Origin: Verrucomicrobiia bacterium
Lineage (GTDB): Bacteria; Verrucomicrobiota; Verrucomicrobiia; Verrucomicrobiales; DEV007
Direction of reading: 5' to 3'
Assembly: GCA_020439995.1 (NCBI GenBank)
Contig: JAGROY010000017.1
Coordinates: forward strand, 1 to 35,696
Length of the DNA stretch: 35,696 nt
Of the stretch, positions 24,874 through 31,650 are shown in pieces. The notes under the pieces are model-generated. The model was not told the origin of the DNA. It ran no database searches and saw only the letters and a program-made list of their open reading frames with translations. Every line of letters starts with the position of its first letter. Position 1 is the first letter of the stretch. The translations under genes were made by a program, and so were the position numbers.

Positions 24874-25331
24874 AACCCAGTGATGTGAAGAAAGAGGATA
24901 CGTTTCATTTCGAAATGACCGCATCTTACAGCGAACTCGAACGCTTCTATGAAGAGTTTGAAAGCTCAGAGGCCTGTCGGCGAATGCCTGCGGCGCACGG
25001 ACTGGCCGTGAAGCTATCGTTTGATGAACTTGTCTCCAATGTCATCAAATTTGCCGGTGAGAAAGGTTTCCGCATCATTCTCGACCTTTACTATCATCCC
25101 GTGCACGGGTTGCAGATCACGCTCGAGGATAATTCACCAGCATTCGACCCATGGGCGGCACAGCTAGCTCCGAATCTCGGGCACGAGACAGAAGAGGATG
25201 ACCTTGAGGAAGTGGCAATTGGAGGGCGCGGGCTCTTCATGGTCCGCCAAATGATGGATTCGGCATCTCACAGTGTTGTGAATGGCTGGAACTGCAATAT
25301 AATGACGAAGAGCGCTCCAGCGAAATTATAA
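24870..25331 (+). CDS. RsbW/SpoIIAB-like serine-protein kinase (anti-sigma-type)
   Basis: At 153 aa this is a typical single-domain GHKL kinase. The N-box 'FDELVSNVIKFAGEKG' provides Glu53 and Asn57, 'LEDNSPAFDP' is the G1 box in the form typical of RsbW proteins, and 'GGRGLFMVRQMMD' is the G2 lid motif. Such kinases bind and block a sigma factor or other target, and phosphorylate their STAS antagonist on Ser. Here the cognate antagonists are the next two genes and the opposing phosphatase is the previous one. No sigma factor gene is present in the window, so the target is either encoded elsewhere or is not a sigma factor. The start overlaps the phosphatase stop by 4 nt. Confidence 0.92.
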   Translation: MKPSDVKKEDTFHFEMTASYSELERFYEEFESSEACRRMPAAHGLAVKLSFDELVSNVIKFAGEKGFRIILDLYYHPVHGLQITLEDNSPAFDPWAAQLAPNLGHETEEDDLEEVAIGGRGLFMVRQMMDSASHSVVNGWNCNIMTKSAPAKL

Positions 25332-25360
25332 CCATCGACCCAGGCATTGACTGACTACGC

Positions 25361-25783
25361 ATGATGAATCTAACATTGGAACAAATCGGGGACATTGATT
25401 TGATAACAGTTGCTGGACGGCTCGCTTTCGATGCTTCGGCCCAGTTTGATGCGAGCCTACGTTCCGCGCTTAGCGAATCCACCCATTGCAAGGTGATTCT
25501 CGAAATTTCGAGTGTCAGTTTTGTGAGCAGTCCGGTATTGCGTTCCATCCTCACTCTGGCGAAGCGGTTGAAGAGGCAGCAGGGACGATTGTTTCTCGTA
25601 GGAGCGACTGATGACGTGCTGGAAGTTTTCCGGGTCAGCGGCTTTATCAGCCTTGGGGTCTTTGAATTGAGCGATCGGGAAGGGGCGATCCAGGCGCTCA
25701 ACAGTTCGCCATCACCATCCGGTGCCGGGGCACCGGAGCCACGGGAGTCTTCGCTTCCCCCACTCCCATCGACTGATTCTTAA
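25361..25783 (+). CDS. STAS-domain antagonist, short paralog
   Basis: This 140-aa protein is a STAS domain (residues 1-115) followed by a short tail rich in Pro, Ser and Gly ('SSLPPLPSTDS'). The phosphorylation loop reads 'FVSSPVLRS', aligning with 'DSSGLR' or 'SSAGLR' in other antagonists; Ser57 takes the phosphoacceptor position, while the usual Asp and Gly are replaced. It is about 60% identical by eye over its STAS domain to the next gene, so the two arose by tandem duplication. It sits 29 nt after the RsbW-like kinase. It probably relieves the kinase target when dephosphorylated by the PP2C protein. A second ATG directly follows the first (25364), making the exact start ambiguous by one residue. 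Confidence 0.9.
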   Translation: MMNLTLEQIGDIDLITVAGRLAFDASAQFDASLRSALSESTHCKVILEISSVSFVSSPVLRSILTLAKRLKRQQGRLFLVGATDDVLEVFRVSGFISLGVFELSDREGAIQALNSSPSPSGAGAPEPRESSLPPLPSTDS

Positions 25784-25805
25784 CAGTGCAAATCTTTCGC
25801 TTGGA

Positions 25806-27125
25806 ATGAACTTTAAATTGGAACAGATCGGGGCGATCGACATCATCTCAGTGGGTGGGCGGCTGGCCTTCGATGCCTCAGCCGAGTTCGAAGCAAATTT
25901 GCGCGAGGCTGTAAACGAGGCCGTTCGCAACAAAGTGATTCTCGATTTTGAGGGCGTAACCTTCATCAGCAGCCCGGTGCTGAGGTCGATACTTAGTCTT
26001 GCAAAGCGCCTTAGCCGACACGGTAGCAAGCTATTTGTCATCGGTGCAAGTGAGGAGGTGATTGAGGTTTTCCGGGTAAGTGGTTTTACCAAGCTGAAAG
26101 TGTTCGAGCTGGGGGATCGCGAGACGGCGATCAAGGCGCTCGAGTCCATACCTGATCCTTCAGGAACTCCTGTGGTATCCAGGGCGAAATCGTCAGGTTT
26201 CTCGATGCCCCCGCTCCCCGTCATTCCTCCAGAATCTGAGACTGGTGACGCTCCCGAAGACCAAGCCGACACCGCAGCGCTGGCCAAAGCTGCAGCGGCC
26301 GCTAAAGCACAGGCAGCCGCCGCCGCTGCCAAGGCGGCCGAAGATGCACGGGCGAAAGCCGCTGCCGCAAAAGCGCAGGCTGAAGCGGAGGCGAGGGCGA
26401 AGGCCGCTGCCGAACAGGCGAAAGCTGAGGAAGAGGCGAAGGCACAGGCTGCCGCTGCTGCTAAGGCAGAACAAGAAGCGCAGGCAAAAGCAGCCGCTGA
26501 ACAGGCCCGGGCCGAAGAGGCCGCACAGGCTGCAGCAGAGGAAGAAGCGCGAGCAAAAGCAGCAGCCGAGGCGGCGCAGGCCGGGCGGGAGGCCGCTGCT
26601 AGAGTCGCAGAAGCGGAAGAAAAAGCGCGGGCAATAGCCATAGCTGAAGCAGAAGAATTCGCAAAGGCGCAAGCTGCTGCAAAAGCCAAAGAGGAGGCAA
26701 AAGCAGCAGCACAAGCAGAGGAAGAAGCCAGGGTAAAAGCGGATGCGGCAGTTGCACACAAAGCAGCAGAGCAGCCGCCGGTCGAAGTGCCTGCCAAGGC
26801 GGTCGCCCAGACAGCAAAGAAAGAGGCAACTGTGACTCCGACATCAACAGCTTCTGAAGAGGCTGTGGACGACTCCGGCCAGAGCTTCTTTGGCTCAATC
26901 GTGTATGCGATGAAATACTGGTTGGGACGGACGGGAGAACAGGACAAGGCTCCGAAGAGGAACGACGAATCCAAGTCCAAGGAGGCAGCGCCTGAACCTG
27001 CTGCCCAGGCGAAGAAAGATGAGATTATGGATCAAATTCGAGAGGCCGAGCAGGGAGGCCTCGTCTATCAGGTGAAAGAGGCTTTCTCATACTGGACGTC
27101 CAAGCTTTTCCGGAAAAAGAAATAG
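25806..27125 (+). CDS. STAS protein fused to a long TolA-like helix and C-terminal amphipathic segments
   Basis: ATG 25806 gives 439 aa and aligns exactly with the paralogous upstream STAS gene; the frame is open earlier (25722) but that extension overlaps the previous gene and is rejected. Residues 1-115 are a STAS domain with 'FISSPVLRS' (Ser56). A linker with 'SMPPLPVIPP' matches the tail of the short paralog. Residues 155-325 are almost entirely Ala, Lys, Glu, Gln and Arg in 'AKAAAEQAKAEEEAKAQ'-like order, predicted to be a single long helix or coiled coil as in TolA. The C-terminus has two aromatic amphipathic stretches, 'SFFGSIVYAMKYWLGR' and 'GLVYQVKEAFSYWTSKLF', ending in a Lys cluster, which could bind membrane or partners. 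An antagonist with such a tail is unusual and suggests a scaffold or envelope link. Confidence 0.88.
   Translation: MNFKLEQIGAIDIISVGGRLAFDASAEFEANLREAVNEAVRNKVILDFEGVTFISSPVLRSILSLAKRLSRHGSKLFVIGASEEVIEVFRVSGFTKLKVFELGDRETAIKALESIPDPSGTPVVSRAKSSGFSMPPLPVIPPESETGDAPEDQADTAALAKAAAAAKAQAAAAAAKAAEDARAKAAAAKAQAEAEARAKAAAEQAKAEEEAKAQAAAAAKAEQEAQAKAAAEQARAEEAAQAAAEEEARAKAAAEAAQAGREAAARVAEAEEKARAIAIAEAEEFAKAQAAAKAKEEAKAAAQAEEEARVKADAAVAHKAAEQPPVEVPAKAVAQTAKKEATVTPTSTASEEAVDDSGQSFFGSIVYAMKYWLGRTGEQDKAPKRNDESKSKEAAPEPAAQAKKDEIMDQIREAEQGGLVYQVKEAFSYWTSKLFRKKK
26270..26790 (+). repeat. Low-complexity Ala/Lys/Glu coding repeat
   Basis: This segment of the STAS fusion gene consists of imperfect GCN-AAR-GCN-GAR codon runs. 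It produces long false open frames on the opposite strand (25712-26980) and in the +1 frame (26245-26637). The codons vary, so the helix is kept by selection on protein rather than by recent slippage. Confidence 0.75.
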
Positions 27126-27341
27126 CCTCCTCAACGCCTTAAGGAGCGATCAGGAAGGGCCACTACCAAGCCGCGCACCTCCCTCATAAGGTTGTGCCTG
27201 TTGTGCTTCGCGATTTGGCTTTACAGAGGCCGTCTCTCTTTTTATTGCTTCTTCATGTGGTATCCTATTCATTGTCACTGTTTGTATTCGTCCGATAGGC
27301 CCTCCCTTCCGACCATATCTTTGTACACAGTCGGAAAACGC

Positions 27342-27350
27342 GGGGAGGTG
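27342..27350 (+). promoter_or_regulatory. Strong Shine-Dalgarno site
   Basis: GGGGAGGTG ends 5 nt before ATG 27356, and its GGAGG core (27344-27348) is spaced 7 nt from it. It stands out because most starts in this window lack such a site, and it fixes the start of the oxygenase-like gene. The preceding 27126-27341 stretch holds no gene; a weak AGAG/CTCT stem with a T5 run at 27225-27243 may end the upstream operon. Confidence 0.6.
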
Positions 27351-27355
27351 CAGAT

Positions 27356-28087
27356 ATGAGCGACGATTGGCTTAAGGAAATGAAGATGCTGTCAGCTGAC
27401 GAGTGTCAGCGTGCGAATGCAGACCTTCACGACTTGCGGGAGAAATGGATTCCGCGTCGAGGGCCGGACATTCCCTACTACACGTTGGGGGCTGCGAGCA
27501 CTTTTCCAGAGATGAAATCCGCCGAGGGCGGAGCCGAATACTACGCGATGGCAAAAGAGAATAATCCGGTGATAAAGGACCAGTTTCAATGGGTGCTTGA
27601 TCGCTTGTTGTCGGCTCTTTCCGAAGCACTGGGAGCCCCTGCCAACTTTCATGAACCATTTGCGCTGCCGGGATTTCAGATCTTTGGCTCGCACCCGGGT
27701 TTCACAAAGGACGGGATGATCCACAGCGACGTGCAGTACACGTTTCTCGATTGGAGCGGGTTTCAGGACGTCGATTTCGCCAATCCGCTTGCCTATACCA
27801 TGGCTATCAAGCTGCCGAGTTCTGGCGGGGGACTCAACGTTTGGGAGGCCGAGGCCAGCTGGAATCCGAATCTCAATCCCCCTAACTACGATCTCCAGAA
27901 GGCCAAGGAGGAGCTGAAGACGGCGAAGAAAGATTACATTCCATACGAAGTTGGAACGATGGTCTTGCACTCCGGCCTCCGTATTCACCAGGTCGCCGGG
28001 CTCAAGAACCCTCAGCCTGACGACGAGCGTATCAGTCTGCAGGGCCATGGGCTTTTCTGCGATGGAGAGTGGAAGATTTTTTGGTGA
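27356..28087 (+). CDS. Putative 2-oxoglutarate/Fe(II)-dependent oxygenase
   Basis: This 243-aa soluble protein is not one I can name, but it carries a 2OG-Fe(II) oxygenase pattern. 'MIHSDVQYT' supplies the HxD pair (His123, Asp125), 'HSGLRIHQVAG' the distal His (His211 most likely), and 'DDERISLQGHG' an Arg (Arg225) at the distance expected for the 2-oxoglutarate carboxylate. The segment 'LPSSGGGLNVWEA' between them fits the jelly-roll 'GG-x-L' strand seen in prolyl-hydroxylase-like enzymes. The start is fixed by a strong Shine-Dalgarno site. It is followed 52 nt later by a cytochrome P450 in the same direction, suggesting two oxidative steps on one substrate. The substrate is unknown and the assignment rests on motif spacing. 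Confidence 0.7.
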   Translation: MSDDWLKEMKMLSADECQRANADLHDLREKWIPRRGPDIPYYTLGAASTFPEMKSAEGGAEYYAMAKENNPVIKDQFQWVLDRLLSALSEALGAPANFHEPFALPGFQIFGSHPGFTKDGMIHSDVQYTFLDWSGFQDVDFANPLAYTMAIKLPSSGGGLNVWEAEASWNPNLNPPNYDLQKAKEELKTAKKDYIPYEVGTMVLHSGLRIHQVAGLKNPQPDDERISLQGHGLFCDGEWKIFW

Positions 28088-28139
28088 GTTCAGATTCCCT
28101 CATCACTATTTTGTTCAGCCTTAGCAAAACTCTATCACT

Positions 28140-29354
28140 ATGACTCTCTCGACCGGAAGCGCTCCAGCCCTTCCACCGTTCAGCCCATTCGCCCCAGGCT
28201 CTCACGCAGATCCGTATCCCGCATACCAGCGCTACCGCGAACAGGATCCAGTGCACTGGGCTGGGCCAGCCGATCACAGCGGGCCAGGTGCATGGTATCT
28301 GTTCTCGCACGCGGGCGCCATGAGCGCACTGAAAAGTCACAATCTGATTCAAACCAGAATGATTCAGGCCGCTGGCCCTTTAGGTGCAATGTTAGGGAAA
28401 TGGATGCTGTTTCGCAATCCGCCAGACCACACACGTTTGCGCTCTCTGGTCAGTAAGGCTTTCAGTCCACAGATGGCCGAACGGTTGCGGCCCAAGATCC
28501 AGGAGACGGCTGATTTTCTTCTCGATAGTGTTAAGGACAAGGGGGAGATGGATCTAATGCTGCACTATGCGTCGCCACTGCCGCTGATCGTGATTTCCGA
28601 GTTGCTCGGAGTTCCGGCTGATGATCGCGAGCTGTTGCGGCGCTGGACGATCGATATCGTCCCGGCAATCGATTTCAGCCCGAGTCGCGAGGCATTGATG
28701 AAGGCGACACAGGGATGTGGGAAGCTGATGGAGTACCTGCAAGCCATCATTGTCGAGCGACGCAAAGGGCCGCCGAAGGAAGACCTTATCAGCGCGCTTA
28801 TTGCAGCGGAAGAGCAGGACGACCGGCTCAGTGAGGAAGAGTTGATTTCCATGTGCGCGCTGCTGCTCGGTGCGGGGCACGAAACGACCGTGAATCTCAT
28901 AGGAAACGGTAGCTATGCCCTGTTGCAACATCCTGAACAACTGGCGCTCCTGCGCGATGATCCAGAGTGTGTTGAAACCGCAGTGGAAGAACTCCTGCGA
29001 TACGATAGCCCGGTGCAGATGGCCTTTCGCGAGGTCGCTGAGCCTTTCGAGCTCGGAGGCAAATTGCTGCGCAAAGGCGAGCAAGTGATCATTTTGCTTG
29101 GATCCGCCAATCGTGATCCAGAACCGTATCCGGAACCGAATCGGCTCGATTTACGGCGATCCGGGCCGAGGCACGCCGCCTTCGGCATGGGCATTCACTT
29201 TTGTCTCGGTTCCCACCTCGCCCGGCTTGAAGCCCGTGCGGCGTTCCGTTCGCTGGCGGTGAAGATGCCAAACCTGGCGCTACAGCCAGTTCCGATCAAA
29301 CGGCGCGAAGGGACGAACTTCCGCGGACTCGAGACTCTGCCCGTCAGTTTTTAA
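28140..29354 (+). CDS. Cytochrome P450
   Basis: At 404 aa this is a soluble class I-type bacterial P450. The I-helix oxygen-activation motif is 'LLGAGHETTVNL', the K-helix ExxR is 'EELLRYDSP', and the haem-ligand loop is 'FGMGIHFCLGSHLAR' with Cys355 as thiolate ligand. The overall layout resembles CYP107-like monooxygenases that hydroxylate secondary metabolites, fatty acids or terpenoids. No ferredoxin or reductase gene lies nearby, so electron partners must come from elsewhere. It follows the 2OG oxygenase-like gene and is convergent with the SDR gene, with only 5 nt between the two stop codons. The exact substrate cannot be told from sequence. Confidence 0.95.
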   Translation: MTLSTGSAPALPPFSPFAPGSHADPYPAYQRYREQDPVHWAGPADHSGPGAWYLFSHAGAMSALKSHNLIQTRMIQAAGPLGAMLGKWMLFRNPPDHTRLRSLVSKAFSPQMAERLRPKIQETADFLLDSVKDKGEMDLMLHYASPLPLIVISELLGVPADDRELLRRWTIDIVPAIDFSPSREALMKATQGCGKLMEYLQAIIVERRKGPPKEDLISALIAAEEQDDRLSEEELISMCALLLGAGHETTVNLIGNGSYALLQHPEQLALLRDDPECVETAVEELLRYDSPVQMAFREVAEPFELGGKLLRKGEQVIILLGSANRDPEPYPEPNRLDLRRSGPRHAAFGMGIHFCLGSHLARLEARAAFRSLAVKMPNLALQPVPIKRREGTNFRGLETLPVSF

Positions 29355-29359
29355 ATCGT

Positions 29360-30115
29360 TCACAGCTGAGCTCCCCCATCAAGCACGATGGCTTGACCGG
29401 TGATGTAGCCAGTGCTGTCGGATGCCAGCCAGACGATTGCTTCGGCAACTTCTTCGGCGGTGCAGAACCGGTTCATCGGAATGTGGCGTTTGAGGATCGA
29501 CTCCACGTTGGGCCCCATCGAGAGCAGCTTGTCAAGCAAACCCGATTCCGTGTAACTGGGGCAAACGGCATTGATGCGAATGTTCATGGCCGCGTATTCC
29601 AGCGCTGCGGCCTTGGTCATGCCGACGACCGCAAATTTGCTCGCGGCGTAGCTGATGTGATTGATCGATGCCTTGACGCCTGCCAGCGACGCGACATTAA
29701 CAATGCCGCCGTACCCTTGCTTCGCCATCTGCTGGAGTGCATACTTCATGCCATAGAACACGCCCGTTTGATTCACCCGGATCACCCGGTCCCAGTCGTC
29801 CAGGCCGAAGTCGCCAGTTTTTCGCAATTGCCGTGGCCCGGTGCCGGCATTGTTGATCAGGACGTCCAGTTTGCCATATTCGCTGACAGTTCGATTCACC
29901 AGCTCTGCGACTTCTTCGTGGAAGGCTACGTTGGTCTGGATGGCCATGGCGTTGCCGCCTTGCTCTTCGATGGTGGCAACTGTCCGTTTCGCTCCTTCGA
30001 GATCCATGTCGGACGCGATGACCGTGGCTTTGTGCCGGGCGAAAAGTTTTGCAGTGGCAGCGCCGATGCCTGATCCTGCGCCAGTGATGATGACTGTTTT
30101 GTTTTCTACTTGCAT
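29360..30115 (-). CDS. Short-chain dehydrogenase/reductase (SDR)
   Basis: The 251-aa reading starts at ATG 30115. The frame is open a further 810 nt upstream, but that part overlaps the GNAT gene on the other strand and has no family match. Classical SDR motifs are present: the cofactor loop 'TGAGSGIG' (11-18), 'NNAG' (88-91), catalytic Ser143 and the 'YAASK' pair Tyr156/Lys160. The C-terminus is 'GYITGQAIVLDGG'. Asp36 after the second strand ('IASDMD') favours NAD(H) over NADP(H). It probably oxidises or reduces an alcohol/ketone. Its position beside a P450 and a 2OG oxygenase suggests a tailoring step, but it is also similar to generic 3-ketoacyl reductase or glucose dehydrogenase-like SDRs. 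Confidence 0.93.
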   Translation of the reverse strand: MQVENKTVIITGAGSGIGAATAKLFARHKATVIASDMDLEGAKRTVATIEEQGGNAMAIQTNVAFHEEVAELVNRTVSEYGKLDVLINNAGTGPRQLRKTGDFGLDDWDRVIRVNQTGVFYGMKYALQQMAKQGYGGIVNVASLAGVKASINHISYAASKFAVVGMTKAAALEYAAMNIRINAVCPSYTESGLLDKLLSMGPNVESILKRHIPMNRFCTAEEVAEAIVWLASDSTGYITGQAIVLDGGAQL

Positions 30116-30265
30116 GGGTTGCTGGCTGAAAAACGCATAGATGGATTTTGAGTTTACATCATTGTCCCAATCGAAGATCATCCACATGAGTAGGGGATCA
30201 CCAAGCCCGGAATTTCTCAGAACCATTATTCCAATATCCGGCAATCCCTGAGTTGCCAGCCAGCC

Positions 30266-31177
30266 ATGATCGATACAAAGGTAGTCACTCCGGCTCAGGA
30301 CGCGAAAGCGTTTCTGGGAATGACGTTTCCCACCTACACGCACCTGCTGTCGGAGGCGGATTTGGATCGCGTGATTGCAGTCCCGGTGGCTGCTTTCGTC
30401 GATGGCGTGCCTGCCGGACTTATTCTTGGAGCGATGCCAAAACCCGGCAACCCAGCTCCGCCCACCCTGTTCTCTGTGTTCGTCGACCCCGCCTTTCGAA
30501 ATCAGGGAGTGGGAACACGTTTGATGGAAGATTTTCATAAAGAAGTGGCTGAGCGGGGAGGGGACGTGATCCGGGTCAAATACATGACTGGGAAAGAGGC
30601 GACCGCTTACTTTGAGCGCATTCTGCAGAAAACTGGATGGGAAGAGCCGACACCGCGGATGGCGGCGATCAAGGCTGATCTGCTGCAAATCAGAGCAATG
30701 GATCCACCGTGGCTGCGCGAGCGCCGAATCAGTCCTCGCTTTAAGATCATTCCGTGGAGTGCCGTGACCGAGGAGCAGAAGCAGAACCTGCGGCTTTCCC
30801 ACGAGAAGGATCACTGGATTGCAGAAGACCTTGTGCCCTGGATGCACGAAGCTCATTACGACCCGGTATCGTCGTGTGCCCTCCTCCGCGATGGCGAACT
30901 CGCTGCATGGGTGATCAATCATCACATGCGCGACGGCACCACTCGGTTCACTTGCTCATTTGCGCATCCGAAGTTGCAGCGCTTGGGCGTCGTGCTCTGG
31001 CTCTACAAAGAAGCGGTCGACCGCGCAGAAGAAAAAGGCCGCCGTTTCGGCACCTGGACCGTGCCCCTGCACCATCCAGCCATGCACGCCTTCGCCATGC
31101 GCTGGATGAAGCCCTGCTCCGTCTACTGCCGCGAAACTTATGGCAGCGAGAAAAAGCTGACCGTCGGTGAGGGGTAG
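30266..31177 (+). CDS. GNAT-family acetyltransferase, two-domain
   Basis: This 303-aa protein has a clear N-terminal GNAT domain: 'LFSVFVDPAFRNQGVGTRLM' contains the acetyl-CoA pyrophosphate loop (Arg78 to Gly83), and 'EATAYFERILQKTGW' is the usual terminal helix-strand. The second half (about 150-300), with 'CALLRDGELAAWVINHHMRD' and 'HPAMHAFAMRWM', looks like a second, degenerate GNAT fold without a good Q/RxxGxG loop. Such tandem GNATs acylate amines of small molecules or proteins. It is divergent from the SDR gene with a 150-nt gap. No substrate is evident. ATG 30266 was chosen over the +1 overlapping frame, which is a shadow. Confidence 0.87.
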   Translation: MIDTKVVTPAQDAKAFLGMTFPTYTHLLSEADLDRVIAVPVAAFVDGVPAGLILGAMPKPGNPAPPTLFSVFVDPAFRNQGVGTRLMEDFHKEVAERGGDVIRVKYMTGKEATAYFERILQKTGWEEPTPRMAAIKADLLQIRAMDPPWLRERRISPRFKIIPWSAVTEEQKQNLRLSHEKDHWIAEDLVPWMHEAHYDPVSSCALLRDGELAAWVINHHMRDGTTRFTCSFAHPKLQRLGVVLWLYKEAVDRAEEKGRRFGTWTVPLHHPAMHAFAMRWMKPCSVYCRETYGSEKKLTVGEG

Positions 31178-31180
31178 GGG

Positions 31181-31455
31181 ATGGAGAGTGGCGATCGAGG
31201 CTACAAAAGGGCACTCAAACGACAGGATTTCGAAGTCTTTCGTGCTACTGCCAGGGCACAGCTGTAGCCTTCCTTTTGCCGATTGGGCTTTTGATTGGTA
31301 TTGCCTCGACGATACGCGTGCTCTCCGTTTTCGGGTACAGCGAAGAGGACGGTACGACAATTCCAGATTCTTGGGCGGAGACTCAGGTGCTGACACCCGG
31401 CGAAGTAAAATCGATAATCGACTTCAAAAACCGAGTGGCTGGCATTTCTGAATAA
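31181..31455 (+). pseudogene. Small membrane-protein ORF split by a frameshift
   Basis: Three nt after the GNAT stop, ATG 31181 follows a GAGGGG ribosome-binding site and reads 28 residues rich in Arg and Lys ('GYKRALKRQDFEVF') to a TAG at 31265. Just at that point the -1 frame, without stops from 31171 to the TAA at 31453, encodes 'AVAFLLPIGLLIGIASTIRV' followed by an acidic segment and 'TPGEVKSIIDFKNRVAGISE'. Joined, they give a plausible protein of about 90 residues with one membrane helix preceded by a positive N-terminus. I read this as a gene with an indel or sequencing error, or less likely a programmed -1 shift; no classic slippery heptamer is seen. The family is not recognised. Confidence 0.4.
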
Positions 31456-31650
31456 TGGAGTTTTCATCTTTTACGGATTACACAATTTGTTGATCCACAG
31501 GGCGATGAACCCTTCTCTGCTCTGCGGTCGATAAAAAGTCGGAAATCTCCCGGATTGAGCGCGTCACAATCGCAGTCGTTCGGGGTAGAACTGTGGGAGG
31601 CGATGAATCCAGCCCGGGTGCCGATCGCTCAATCATTCGAAATGTTCCAA

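Noticed and set aside
25712..26980. Minus-strand open frame of 422 codons, rich in Ala, Ser and Cys
   Set aside because: It is the complement of the Ala/Lys/Glu helix of the STAS fusion; its composition is an artefact of GCN codon runs and it has no domain.
27225..27243. AGAG/CTCT stem followed by C and TTTTT after the seven-gene operon
   Set aside because: The stem has only four base pairs, too weak to call an intrinsic terminator.
27272..27300. TTGTCA with a 17-nt spacer to ATAGGC before the oxygenase-like gene
   Set aside because: The -10 match is poor; not better than chance in this composition.
30116..30925. Upstream extension of the SDR frame to 30925 on the minus strand
   Set aside because: It overlaps the well-supported GNAT gene and lacks any motif; the SDR fold starts exactly at ATG 30115.
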